A stretch of 64,000 bases of DNA, taken from positions 1 to 64,000 of the forward strand of contig CAUJCU010000021.1 in the NCBI GenBank assembly GCA_963169745.1, given 5' to 3'. Below the pieces are notes generated by a model. The model searched no databases. It saw only the letters and a program-made list of their open reading frames with translations, and had not been told where the DNA came from. The stretch is from Bacteroidota bacterium (lineage in GTDB: Bacteria > Bacteroidota > Bacteroidia > UBA4408). A program made the translations under genes and the position numbers. Positions 27,998 through 35,774 of the stretch are shown piece after piece. Numbering within the stretch: the stretch's first letter is position 1; each line of letters starts with the position of its first letter.

Positions 27998-28384
27998 ATG
28001 ACAGGTAAAAACATGAAAAATGACATTGTGAATAAAAAGGATTTAAAGCAACTGGTAATAAGATTTTATGGAAAACTTAGGGAAGATAAAATTTTAGGAC
28101 ACTTTTTTAATCATGTAACACCGGTTAATTGGAATGAACATATTAAGATGATGTATGGTTTTTGGGAAAACGTTTTATTTTTTACCGGTGATTATTCAGG
28201 AGACCCCATGAGAAAACATGTTGCTATTCATAAAAAACATCCCTTTTCACTAAGTGATTTTACACATTGGAACAAACTCTTTATTGAAACGGTTGACGAA
28301 ATGTATAAAGGCGAAAATGCTGAAATAATAAAACAACGAGCCCAAAGTATAAGCACCATTATGCAGATAAAACTTTTCAAATAG
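27998..28384 (+). CDS. Group III truncated haemoglobin
   Basis: A 128-residue 2-over-2 globin of the group III (Cgb/trHbP) kind, which binds haem and oxygen or nitric oxide. Diagnostic parts are LVIRFYGKLREDKILGHFF (helix B-C, with Tyr at B10), WNEHIKMMYGFWENVLFF (helix E-F, with Trp), RKHVAIHKKHPFSLSDFTHW (proximal His in the F helix region) and LFIETVDEMYKG. Helix A is short as expected for the class. The start at 27998 or five codons later (28013) are both possible; the conserved part starts after either. A role in nitric-oxide or oxygen handling is inferred from the family. It sits just left of the accessory island. Confidence 0.88.
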   Translation: MTGKNMKNDIVNKKDLKQLVIRFYGKLREDKILGHFFNHVTPVNWNEHIKMMYGFWENVLFFTGDYSGDPMRKHVAIHKKHPFSLSDFTHWNKLFIETVDEMYKGENAEIIKQRAQSISTIMQIKLFK

Positions 28385-28405
28385 TTTAACTACAAAGATT
28401 TCGGA

Positions 28406-28486
28406 ATGGTTATACAAAAAGCAGAAATAGAACAAATTGAAACTTCCCTTCATAACCCTTCCGAATTAAAAAACATACTTTCTTAA
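28406..28486 (+). other. Very short open frame after the haemoglobin gene
   Basis: A 26-codon frame (MVIQKAEIEQIETSLHNP...) starts 21 bases after the haemoglobin stop and ends before a promoter box at 28510. It is too short to recognise. It could be the intact beginning of a gene truncated by later rearrangement at the island edge, or chance. Confidence 0.25.
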
Positions 28487-28509
28487 AGTATTTACATTTC
28501 AAGCTTTTG

Positions 28510-28517
28510 TACCTTTG
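28510..28517 (+). promoter_or_regulatory. Promoter -7 box before BRO-like remnant
   Basis: TACCTTTG matches TAnnTTTG. It would start transcription near 28521, ahead of the broken antirepressor-like gene. Confidence 0.4.
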
Positions 28518-28537
28518 CATTTAAACGGTTAAATTAG

Positions 28538-28651
28538 GTGGGTAAAGAAAACATCATAAAAATGTTGGAGCAAAAACAAGTTCGTACCCATTGTGACGAA
28601 GAAAAAAATCTTAGATATTTTTGGGTTATTGATGTAATTGACTTATTATGA
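28538..28651 (+). pseudogene. Remnant of BRO/phage antirepressor-like gene
   Basis: A 37-codon frame from GTG at 28538 (or ATG at 28562) to TGA at 28649-28651 reads KENIIKMLEQKQVRTHCDEE and then RYFWVIDVIDLL. This resembles the N-terminus of BRO-N/antirepressor-type proteins of prophages, in which a KxxRxxWDEExxxWYFSVVDVV block is usual. The protein stops where the domain should continue, and the next frame (28667-28750) has no clear match. It is called a truncated remnant. It marks the left side of the accessory island. The family call is from a short block, so confidence is moderate. Confidence 0.45.
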
Positions 28652-28812
28652 AATAGATTGACAGAGATGTTAACGTTATTTAGCACAAAACGAGTCAAAA
28701 AAGAAGAACTAAAGAGCCCGGTTTTACCGCCCACAGAAAGATTTTTTTAGAGCGACACACTTTGGCGTTTCATGCTTCTACTTTTATTGCAGAAATTAGA
28801 AACAAAGAAAGT

Positions 28813-29949
28813 ATGCAAACAAATAATCTAACACTTAGCCCAACAACTGACAGACCTTTTGAACTTGCTAAGACATCCGCAAAAATAAACTTGTCCGAAG
28901 TTTTTGCAGGAAGAAACAGTTCATACTTGAATGAGTTTATGCTGTTTGTTGCTCACTTTAACAGTATTCCTAACTTTATGAATGAAGTAGATATTGACTG
29001 TAAAAAAGCGAATAACTGGTTTGTCGAAAATTACGCATCAGAAGTAAAAGAAAATTATTATAACAAGAGATACTACAATCGTAGTAAGAAAGCTGAACTT
29101 GATGATATTTTTTATTTCCTCTATGAGGATTTAATTGTTGACTTTGATACGAATTGTTCAATAGTTCGTTTTCTATATCGCAAAACCGACCTATCTAAGA
29201 TTGAAGAAATTATTGCGGGCATTCACAAATTCAAAAAAAGAAAACAAAGGCAAAAGCCAGAAATTTCATTGCTTGTAAATGCTATGACAGGCATTGAAAC
29301 AAAATCTTTACAGATTACAAAACCAAGATTGAGCATTGAGGATAACTATAATGAGGACTTCAAGGAAATTCATCAAACAATTTTAAAAAGACTTTCCCGT
29401 AAGAATGACAAAGGTTTGGTTCTGCTACATGGTAAACCAGGAACGGGAAAGACATCATACATCCGATATTTGATTGCTTCCTTAAAAAAGGATGTAATTT
29501 TTTTGCCCCCTAATATGGCAAGTGCCATTACAAACCCAAACCTTATTTCAATTCTTATAGACAATCCCAATTCGATTTTCGTAATAGAAGATGCTGAAAA
29601 CATTGTTGTTGACCGAGAACAAGACGGAGGTTCTCCTGTTTCTGCATTACTGAACATTTCTGATGGATTACTTGCCGATTGTTTGAATGTTCAAGTTATC
29701 TGTTCATTTAATACCGACATTTCAAAAATTGACAATGCCTTAATGAGAAAAGGACGGTTGATTGCAAAGTATGAGTTTAAAGAATTGGAAATAGAAAAGG
29801 CTCAACAACTGTCAAACAAATTGGGCTTTAATACAAACATCAACAAGCCAATGACATTGACATCAATTTATAACCAAGACGAAAAAGATTTTCAACAATC
29901 AAGAAAAAATAATCCAATAGGATTTCAGGCAATAAACAATAACTGGTAA
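28813..29949 (+). CDS. AAA family ATPase, Bcs1-like
   Basis: A 378-residue ATPase. Residues 1-~165 form an N-terminal region of unknown function, rich in charged and aromatic residues (YNKRYYNRSKKAELDDIFYF). The AAA domain starts near 185. Walker A is GKPGTGKT at 207-214, Walker B IFVIEDAEN with Glu259-Asp260, sensor 1 in CSFNTDISKID, and the arginine finger region ALMRKGRLIAKYEF, typical of Bcs1/FtsH-like AAA proteins. The ATG at 28813 is used; an earlier in-frame TTG adds 17 residues without family support. It begins a run of same-strand genes in the island. The gap to the next gene is 45 bases and contains a copy of a 25-base repeat, so whether it is co-transcribed is open. Confidence 0.88.
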   Translation: MQTNNLTLSPTTDRPFELAKTSAKINLSEVFAGRNSSYLNEFMLFVAHFNSIPNFMNEVDIDCKKANNWFVENYASEVKENYYNKRYYNRSKKAELDDIFYFLYEDLIVDFDTNCSIVRFLYRKTDLSKIEEIIAGIHKFKKRKQRQKPEISLLVNAMTGIETKSLQITKPRLSIEDNYNEDFKEIHQTILKRLSRKNDKGLVLLHGKPGTGKTSYIRYLIASLKKDVIFLPPNMASAITNPNLISILIDNPNSIFVIEDAENIVVDREQDGGSPVSALLNISDGLLADCLNVQVICSFNTDISKIDNALMRKGRLIAKYEFKELEIEKAQQLSNKLGFNTNINKPMTLTSIYNQDEKDFQQSRKNNPIGFQAINNNW

Positions 29950-29972
29950 GCCGAAAACTAAACAGAGTAGGC
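29948..29972 (+). repeat. 25-base intergenic repeat, copy 1
   Basis: AAGCCGAAAACTAAACAGAG followed by TAGGC. It overlaps the stop of the AAA ATPase gene and recurs at 36936-36960 with three mismatches, each time about 20 bases before the next ATG. Sequences with similar beginnings (AGCC then ACACACA) follow the stops at 33567 and 35619. Confidence 0.6.
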
Positions 29973-29994
29973 ATAAATTAAAACAAATAAACAA

Positions 29995-30294
29995 ATGATT
30001 TCAGACGTAAGAGAAAAAGGAAGCCTAATTGAGGTTTACGATGCAAACAGCAAAAGAATATCCTACATGAGTGCAGGAAGCAAAGAACTTGTAGGCGTAG
30101 CAAGTAGTTTCTTTGTGATTATCAATAGTTCATTAATTGAAGTATATGATGAAAAATGTAAACGCATTTCATACATGAGCCAAGGAAGTAAAATTGTGAG
30201 AGGTGCAGCAGGCAACACTTTTACGGTTAAAAACGGTAGCCTTATTGAAACCTACGATGAAAAATGTAAAAGAATAAGCTACAAAAATGCATAA
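29995..30294 (+). CDS. Small protein of three 36-residue repeats
   Basis: A 99-residue cytoplasmic protein built from a repeat with a period of exactly 36 residues. The repeats begin at residues 10, 46 and 82, each with SLIE(V/T)YD, then KRISYMS and a GS-rich turn. The third is truncated after 18 residues. The pattern of alternating strand-like segments suggests a small beta-structure, perhaps a beta-solenoid or propeller-like sheet. No signal peptide or catalytic residue is seen. Its stop overlaps the exonuclease ATG by eight bases, so the two are translationally coupled. I do not know its function; in this context it may be a binding or sensor subunit. Confidence 0.75.
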   Translation: MISDVREKGSLIEVYDANSKRISYMSAGSKELVGVASSFFVIINSSLIEVYDEKCKRISYMSQGSKIVRGAAGNTFTVKNGSLIETYDEKCKRISYKNA

Positions 30295-30781
30295 CTCCTA
30301 TACAGCAATAGATTTTGAAACCGCACAAGGCAAGCGTTGGAGCATTTGCCAAGTTGGTTTGGTTCGTGTAGAAAATCAAATTATTACAGAGCAGTTATCA
30401 ATTTTGGTACAACCGCCCGATAATTATTACTGGAATAACTTTATTGATATTCACGGAATTTGCCCCCAACAAACGTCAGATGCACCAACATTTGATAGAG
30501 TTTGGCATCAAATTGAGCCATTCATCAAAAATCAAAATGTTGTTGCTCACAATGGTTTTGGATTTGACTTTCATTGTTTAAATCAGACATTGGAATACTA
30601 TAACATCCCAAACCCAGAATTTACAGGGCATTGCACCTATAGAATTTTTAGGGATAATTTGGCATCGCTTTGTAAACAATATAAAATCAACTTAAATCAT
30701 CATGATGCTTTGAGTGATGCAAGGGCTTGTGCCCAACTTTTTAAAATACACTTATCACAAAATAAAAATGGCAGCAATTAA
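30287..30781 (+). CDS. DEDDh 3'-5' exonuclease (DnaQ-like)
   Basis: A 164-residue exonuclease of the DnaQ/RNase T kind acting on DNA or RNA 3' ends with two metal ions. The four acidic residues are visible as AIDFET (Asp9, Glu11), a central Asp in HNGFGFDFHCL, and HHDALSDARACAQLF with the His and final Asp of the DEDDh class. It is a stand-alone exonuclease domain without a polymerase. Its ATG overlaps the end of the repeat-protein gene, and its end overlaps the DUF262 gene by 14 bases. This tight overlap links it in one operon with both. Confidence 0.88.
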   Translation: MHNSYTAIDFETAQGKRWSICQVGLVRVENQIITEQLSILVQPPDNYYWNNFIDIHGICPQQTSDAPTFDRVWHQIEPFIKNQNVVAHNGFGFDFHCLNQTLEYYNIPNPEFTGHCTYRIFRDNLASLCKQYKINLNHHDALSDARACAQLFKIHLSQNKNGSN

Positions 30782-32645
30782 TTTATTTGAATTATTTAAT
30801 GGGAAAAATTTCCGAATACCTGACTACCAAAGAGGATATGCTTGGGAAGAAAAACAGTTACAGGAGTTGTGGGATGATATTGAAGAAATTCCCGAAGAGA
30901 ACGGAGAGTTAAAAAAACATTACACAGGAACAATTTACTTAGAAGAAATTGCTGCAAATGAGAATGAAAAGTGGCTTTCAGCAGTAAAATTTTATGATGT
31001 TGTTGACGGACAACAACGATTAACTACAATAAGTATTCTCATTTATGAACTTCTCAAATTAGCAGACAGCGGATATAATGGAGAAAGCACAGGGGATTTG
31101 AAAAAAACTTACTTGAGCAAAACAAATTCTTCTGGTAACAGCACAGTTTATAAATTTAGCTATGCACAAACAGACAACAATTACAATTTTCTTTTGCGAA
31201 ATATTTTTGAAAACGGTTCATTTATTCTGAAAGACAATAGTCTAAATCTTTATACGAAGAATTTACTTTTTGCGAAAGAATTTTTTGAAGCAAAACTTCA
31301 AAGTTTAAACCACTCACAGCGAGAAGTAATTTTCAAAAAACTAACTGCTTCATTGCAGTTTGACATCAGAACAATTGAAAAGGACTTAGATGTTCAAGCT
31401 GTTTTTGAAACAATGAATAATAGAGGTAAACCTTTATCAACACTTGAAAAGTTGAAGAACAGGTTAATTTATTTAACCGAAAAATTGACAAGTGAAAAAG
31501 AAGACAAAAAGAATTTGAGAAATAAAATCAATGATGCTTGGGGCAAAATATATTCTTGCTTGGCTCAAAATCCTGATTCGATTTTAGACGAAGACGTTTT
31601 TCTTTCTGCACACTTATCACTATACAGGAAGCCAAAAGAAGCCGTCTTTTCTGAAAAAGTTGCAGAAGAAAAAGTTTTTCAAATGTTCTGTAACAAATCA
31701 GAGAAGTTTGATAAAGACGAAAGCGGAGAGAAAGAACCAAAAGTTACATATAACAAGATTGAAGATTACATAATAAAATTGTCTGAAGCAGCTCCAATCT
31801 GGTATAAGATTCACAACTCCAATTCTCTCATTCTCAAAAAAATCCTTTTACTCAATAGTGGTAAAGAATTGAAGGTATTTCTCCTTGCATTACTACTTGA
31901 AAGCAATGAAGAAAGTTTGCAGTATATATTTTTCAATCTTGAAAAAATAATGTTTAGAAACAGAACACTTTGGTTGTTTGATGAACGGACAGTGGCAACT
32001 TGGGGCAGAGATATTTACTTGAATGAAGATAGTGTTGACGGAATAAACAAGAAAATTGAAGCGCTGATTCAAACTCCAATCGTAAATCAAAATCTTATTC
32101 AGAATATGAATAATTTATTCACTTACGAAAGAGGTGCAAAAGGATTTCACAGGTGGGGAACTCTGAAATATTTTTTATTTGCGTATGAAGAAATGTTGAA
32201 AGAGCAATTCCGAGAGTCGAATGATAAAGTAAGCATTGATGATTACGATACCACTACAATTGAACACATCATTCCTCAACAGTTTTGGGATAATTGGACA
32301 ACAATTGTAAATGATTTTACAACAGGACTTGAAGAAGATGAAATCACAATGGCTCATAAGGTTTTGATAAACACATTAGGCAATTTGACGATTTTAAAAA
32401 ACGGCAAAAATTCTTCATTAGGAAATTTAGGCTGGATGGACAAGCAAAATAGATTTAGCACTGGTTCATACAATGAAATTGACATTAGCAAGAACACCGA
32501 ATGGACAAAAAAGGAAATTTTGCAAAGAGGACTTGCTATGCTTTTGTTTTTAGAGAATAAAATTGACGGATTGAAATTTACAAACGAGGAAAAAAACAAA
32601 ATACTTTTCTATCAGGAAAATGTAATCAAAAAATTCACAGAGTAG
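30768..32645 (+). CDS. DUF262-DUF1524 nuclease (GmrSD-like)
   Basis: A 625-residue fusion of the two domains of GmrS and GmrD. The N-terminal DUF262 region has FRIPDYQRGYAW and the ParB/sulfiredoxin-like motif DGQQRLTT at 80-87, which in characterised members binds or hydrolyses nucleotide. The C-terminal DUF1524 region carries the HNH-type nuclease block IEHIIPQQFWDNW (His500) and LINTLGNLTIL. Related proteins restrict phages with modified DNA (GmrSD, BrxU) or phosphorothioate-linked ones (SspE). The ATG at 30768 is used rather than 18 codons earlier, since the conserved AINLFELFNGKNF starts there. It is four bases before the WYL regulator gene, and overlaps the exonuclease gene. Whether it cuts modified DNA is inference. 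Confidence 0.9.
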   Translation: MAAINLFELFNGKNFRIPDYQRGYAWEEKQLQELWDDIEEIPEENGELKKHYTGTIYLEEIAANENEKWLSAVKFYDVVDGQQRLTTISILIYELLKLADSGYNGESTGDLKKTYLSKTNSSGNSTVYKFSYAQTDNNYNFLLRNIFENGSFILKDNSLNLYTKNLLFAKEFFEAKLQSLNHSQREVIFKKLTASLQFDIRTIEKDLDVQAVFETMNNRGKPLSTLEKLKNRLIYLTEKLTSEKEDKKNLRNKINDAWGKIYSCLAQNPDSILDEDVFLSAHLSLYRKPKEAVFSEKVAEEKVFQMFCNKSEKFDKDESGEKEPKVTYNKIEDYIIKLSEAAPIWYKIHNSNSLILKKILLLNSGKELKVFLLALLLESNEESLQYIFFNLEKIMFRNRTLWLFDERTVATWGRDIYLNEDSVDGINKKIEALIQTPIVNQNLIQNMNNLFTYERGAKGFHRWGTLKYFLFAYEEMLKEQFRESNDKVSIDDYDTTTIEHIIPQQFWDNWTTIVNDFTTGLEEDEITMAHKVLINTLGNLTILKNGKNSSLGNLGWMDKQNRFSTGSYNEIDISKNTEWTKKEILQRGLAMLLFLENKIDGLKFTNEEKNKILFYQENVIKKFTE

Positions 32646-32649
32646 AAAA

Positions 32650-33567
32650 ATGTCAAAACGAGGCTACATATCAAGATACTTGCTAATTCTCAAAAAGTTG
32701 AAAGTGAAACCTTTCTCAACTTATGAGGAATTACAGAGCTATATAGAAAATCAGTTTGACTATCTGCAAATGCAAGACGATAATTTGCAAATAGGTTTTT
32801 CAAAACGAACCTTGCAACGTGATATTAAGGAAATCAGAAACATATTTGGAATTGACATTGAGTATTCAAAATCTCAAAAGGGCTATTTCATCAGCCAAAA
32901 TGAAAATGAAAACATGAATTTTCAAAGAATGATGGAGGCTTTTGATATGTTCAATTCTTTAAACCTTGCACAAGATTTAACACCGTTTATTCATTTAGAA
33001 AAACGCAGACCGCTAGGAACTGAAAATTTATATGGTTTGCTTCATGCAATCAAAAACAGGTTTAAAATCAAATTCACTTATCAGAAATTTTGGGAAGAAG
33101 AATTAAGCCAGCGTTTGGTAGAACCTTACGCTTTAAAGGAGTTTAAAAACCGTTGGTATATCATTGCTAAAGACAGCAAAGACAATAACATTAAAAGTTT
33201 TGCTCTTGACCGATTGACAAATCTTGAAATTACTAACCAAACGTATCAATACCCCGACAATTACAGCATCGAACAAAGTTATCGCTATTGCTTTGGTATT
33301 ATAAGCCCGAATGACGAAGAACCACAAGACATCATATTATCGTTTGCCCCATTTCAAGGCAAATACATCAAAACGTTGCCATTACACGACACTCAACAGG
33401 TTTTGGTGGACAATGACGAAGAAATGAAAATCAAACTAAGACTTTGCTTAACACACGACTTGTTAATGGAGTTACTTTCATTTGGCGACAACATGAAAGT
33501 AATTGAACCCAAATCATTGGCAGACGAAATCAAAGAAGCACATGAAAACGCATACAAACAATATTAG
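32650..33567 (+). CDS. WYL-domain transcriptional regulator
   Basis: A 305-residue regulator. The N-terminal ~90 residues form a winged helix (YISRYLLILKKLKVKPFSTY and FSKRTLQRDIKEIRNIFGIDI). The WYL domain follows at about 130-210 (IKFTYQKFWEEE, VEPYALKEFKNRWYIIAKD), with the family's W/Y/I-type residues, and a C-terminal extension (ELLSFGDNMKVIEP) that closes the fold. Such proteins often control defence operons, for example BrxR and CapW types. It starts only four bases after the DUF262 gene, so it is probably translated from the same mRNA and may sense damage or ligand to control the operon. Confidence 0.9.
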   Translation: MSKRGYISRYLLILKKLKVKPFSTYEELQSYIENQFDYLQMQDDNLQIGFSKRTLQRDIKEIRNIFGIDIEYSKSQKGYFISQNENENMNFQRMMEAFDMFNSLNLAQDLTPFIHLEKRRPLGTENLYGLLHAIKNRFKIKFTYQKFWEEELSQRLVEPYALKEFKNRWYIIAKDSKDNNIKSFALDRLTNLEITNQTYQYPDNYSIEQSYRYCFGIISPNDEEPQDIILSFAPFQGKYIKTLPLHDTQQVLVDNDEEMKIKLRLCLTHDLLMELLSFGDNMKVIEPKSLADEIKEAHENAYKQY

Positions 33568-33606
33568 CCGACACACAAGGTAAGCGCATGCGTCATTTAG
33601 AAATAT

Positions 33607-33640
33607 TTTGCGATTTATACCGAAAAGTGGTACTTTTGGC
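33607..33640 (+). promoter_or_regulatory. abiE promoter with overlapping inverted repeat
   Basis: TTTG at 33607-33610, a 20-base spacer and TACTTTTG at 33631-33638 make a full promoter. Transcription should start near 33642, 13 bases before the abiEi ATG. An inverted repeat, AAAAGT (33623-33628), GGT, ACTTTT (33632-33637), covers the -7 box. It is a likely binding site for the AbiEi antitoxin, which in studied systems represses its own promoter. Confidence 0.6.
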
Positions 33641-33654
33641 AAAAAATATCTTAA

Positions 33655-34479
33655 ATGAGTTCGGACAGTAATTACAACCGTTTAGAATATTGGGTTGAAG
33701 AACAGCAATCTAAAGGCAAGTTGGCGTTCTGTATTGCCGAACTCAAAAAAGGCTTTGCTAATGACAGCGAAACCGCTTTAAAAAGAGCGTTAGACAGGCT
33801 TTCCAAAAAAGAAAAAATCGTTTCCGTTTTCAAAGGTTACTATGTAATTGTTCCGCCACAATATTTCGCAAAAGGCATTTTACCACCTACCCTATTCATT
33901 GACGGATTGATGAAATATTTGGAACGTAATTATTACATCGGACTTTTAAATGCAGCCGCTTTGAACGGTGCAGGACATCAACAACCGCAAGAATATTTTG
34001 TAATAACGGAATATCCCGTTTTGCGACCAACGAACAAACGAGGCATTAAAATCAATTACATCAGTACAAAACAATTATCGCCAGAAACATTACTTGAAAA
34101 AAAGAAAACCGAAACAGGTTACATCAATGTTTCCAATTCGATTTTAACTGCAATAGATTTAATCAATTACGAAAAACGAATTGGCGGTTTAAGTCGGGCA
34201 GTAACAGTAATCAATGAATTGTTAGAAAACATAAAACCAAAAGACATCATACAAGAATTAGTCGCTTACACAAGTGCTACAACCTTACAACGCTTGGGTT
34301 TTATTTTGGAAGAAATTTTAGGAAAACAAGATTTAGCCGACAAACTTTTTTCGCTTTGCAAAAAATCAGAAGTGAAATTTTACACTATTCCATTAAAAGC
34401 ATCGGGCGAAAAAAACAAAGAACAGCTAAACGATAAATGGAAAATTTGGATTAACGCAGAAATTGAATTTGAAGAATGA
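33655..34479 (+). CDS. abiEi: AbiEi-type antitoxin of type IV toxin-antitoxin system
   Basis: A 274-residue antitoxin of the AbiEi family, which has a winged-helix DNA-binding N-terminus and a larger C-terminal antitoxin domain. Here the winged helix is at residues ~10-75 (KLAFCIAELKKGFANDSETALKRALDRLSKKEKI ends with a wing VFKGYYVIVPP); the typical block YIGLLNAAALNGAGHQQPQ follows. A type IV antitoxin does not bind the toxin directly but counters its effect. Four-base overlap with abiEii (ATGA) shows tight coupling. The promoter holds an inverted repeat suitable for autorepression. Assigned from family motifs; experimentally the pair may act in abortive infection. Confidence 0.88.
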   Translation: MSSDSNYNRLEYWVEEQQSKGKLAFCIAELKKGFANDSETALKRALDRLSKKEKIVSVFKGYYVIVPPQYFAKGILPPTLFIDGLMKYLERNYYIGLLNAAALNGAGHQQPQEYFVITEYPVLRPTNKRGIKINYISTKQLSPETLLEKKKTETGYINVSNSILTAIDLINYEKRIGGLSRAVTVINELLENIKPKDIIQELVAYTSATTLQRLGFILEEILGKQDLADKLFSLCKKSEVKFYTIPLKASGEKNKEQLNDKWKIWINAEIEFEE

Positions 34480-35267
34480 TACCTCAAGCATACATAACTG
34501 AATGGAGCAATTTTGTTCCTTGGAAAACAAATGAACAAGTTGAACAAGATTTAATTATTTGCCGTGCATTGACCGAAATTTTCAGCAACAAATTTTTGGC
34601 AGAAAGTTTAGCGTTTAGAGGCGGAACGGCTTTGCACAAATTGTATTTACAGCCACAACCAAGATATTCGGAAGATATTGATTTGGTACAAATTCGGGCA
34701 GAGCCTATAAAAGAAACCATACAGCAACTTCAAAAAGCACTTTCATTTTTAGGAAAATCAAACATAACGCCCAAGAAAGACAACAATACGATTTACTACA
34801 AATTTGAATCGGAATTTCCACCTGTTCAGATTTTAAAACTGAAAGTAGAAACAAATTGCAGAGAGCATTTTTCGGTTTTAGGTTGGGAGAAAAAAGACTT
34901 TGAAGTTTCATCAAGTTATTTTAACGGAAAATGTGCTTTGACAACTTACAAATTAGAAGAATTATTGGGGACAAAATTGCGGGCATTATACCAACGTAGA
35001 AAAGGCAGAGATTTGTTTGACTTGTGGAAAGCCTTAACATCTGCAAAACCCGACAATGATTTGATTTTGAAATGCTACAAAGAATATATGAAGTTTTCAC
35101 TGGACAAACCGATACCAACCCAAAAAGAATTTTTACTAAACATTGAACACAAAAAAACAGACAGCGAATTTTTAGGCGACACAGTTGCTTTACTACGACA
35201 TAGCGAAAACTATAATCAAGACGAAGCGTTTGGAATTGTAACAGAAACACTAATTGAAAAAATGTAA
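34476..35267 (+). CDS. abiEii: AbiEii-type nucleotidyltransferase toxin
   Basis: A 263-residue toxin of the AbiEii/MenT-like nucleotidyltransferase superfamily. The motif FRGGTALHKLY at ~47-57 (GGT at 49-51) and YSEDIDLV with Asp67 and Asp69 are the diagnostic active-site blocks. A later Lys/Leu block (YKLEELLGTKLRALYQRRKGRDLFDLW) is typical too. Relatives add nucleotides to tRNA 3' ends or other targets and stop growth; which target this one uses is unknown. It starts within the stop of abiEi, and its end is five bases before the DUF3024 gene, so the three may be one operon. Confidence 0.88.
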   Translation: MIPQAYITEWSNFVPWKTNEQVEQDLIICRALTEIFSNKFLAESLAFRGGTALHKLYLQPQPRYSEDIDLVQIRAEPIKETIQQLQKALSFLGKSNITPKKDNNTIYYKFESEFPPVQILKLKVETNCREHFSVLGWEKKDFEVSSSYFNGKCALTTYKLEELLGTKLRALYQRRKGRDLFDLWKALTSAKPDNDLILKCYKEYMKFSLDKPIPTQKEFLLNIEHKKTDSEFLGDTVALLRHSENYNQDEAFGIVTETLIEKM

Positions 35268-35271
35268 GAAT

Positions 35272-35619
35272 ATGGCACTTGACAACTTACAAACAGTAGA
35301 TATAATAGAGGCATTAGAAAATCTCGTTGAACGAAAAAGACCACCTGAACACATCAGAACAAAGTTAGACATCGGTTACAAAATTGAAGACCAAGACGTT
35401 TTTATTTTTGAAATCAGACCACAATGGAACAATCCCGAAATAATACGAGAACACCCCATTGCCAAAGCGACTTTTGTAAAGTCAAAAAATCATTGGAAAA
35501 TTTTTTGGATGCGAGCCGACTTAAAATGGTACAGTTACGACCCAATGCCAACGGTTAAAACAATTCGTGAATTTGGAGAAATCGTTGAAAAAGATACACA
35601 TCATTGTTTCTTCGGATAA
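35272..35619 (+). CDS. DUF3024 family protein
   Basis: A 115-residue protein of the DUF3024 type, whose function is not known. The recognised blocks are ALENLVERKRPPEHIRTKLD, FEIRPQWNNPEIIREHPIAK and WKIFWMRADLKWYSYDP. DUF3024 proteins often sit beside toxin-antitoxin and defence genes in accessory regions. The ATG at 35272 comes five bases after the abiEii stop, so it probably shares that transcript. An in-frame TTG six codons earlier inside abiEii is less likely. Confidence 0.8.
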   Translation: MALDNLQTVDIIEALENLVERKRPPEHIRTKLDIGYKIEDQDVFIFEIRPQWNNPEIIREHPIAKATFVKSKNHWKIFWMRADLKWYSYDPMPTVKTIREFGEIVEKDTHHCFFG

Positions 35620-35684
35620 GCCAACACACAGGAATAAGTACATTGTCTTGTCCAGAATAGGGTTACACAAAATAACGTGTAAAA

Positions 35685-35760
35685 ATGAAAAAGACAGATC
35701 AAAAGAAACCACCTAATCCAGCTCTGTTTTATAGTGATGATTTAAAACGAAAAATTGCTC
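35685..35760 (+). pseudogene. Possible IS3-type OrfA N-terminal remnant
   Basis: An open frame from 35685 begins MKKTDQKKPPNPALFYSDDL followed by KRKIAQ, which recalls the YSDEFKRKIVQE start of IS3-family OrfA proteins in Bacteroidota. After that the match is lost, about where the direct repeat copy at 35775 begins; the frame runs on to 35867 without meaning. It is tentative because the matching part is only about 10 residues long. Confidence 0.25.
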
Positions 35761-35774
35761 AAAGAGCTTGCTCA

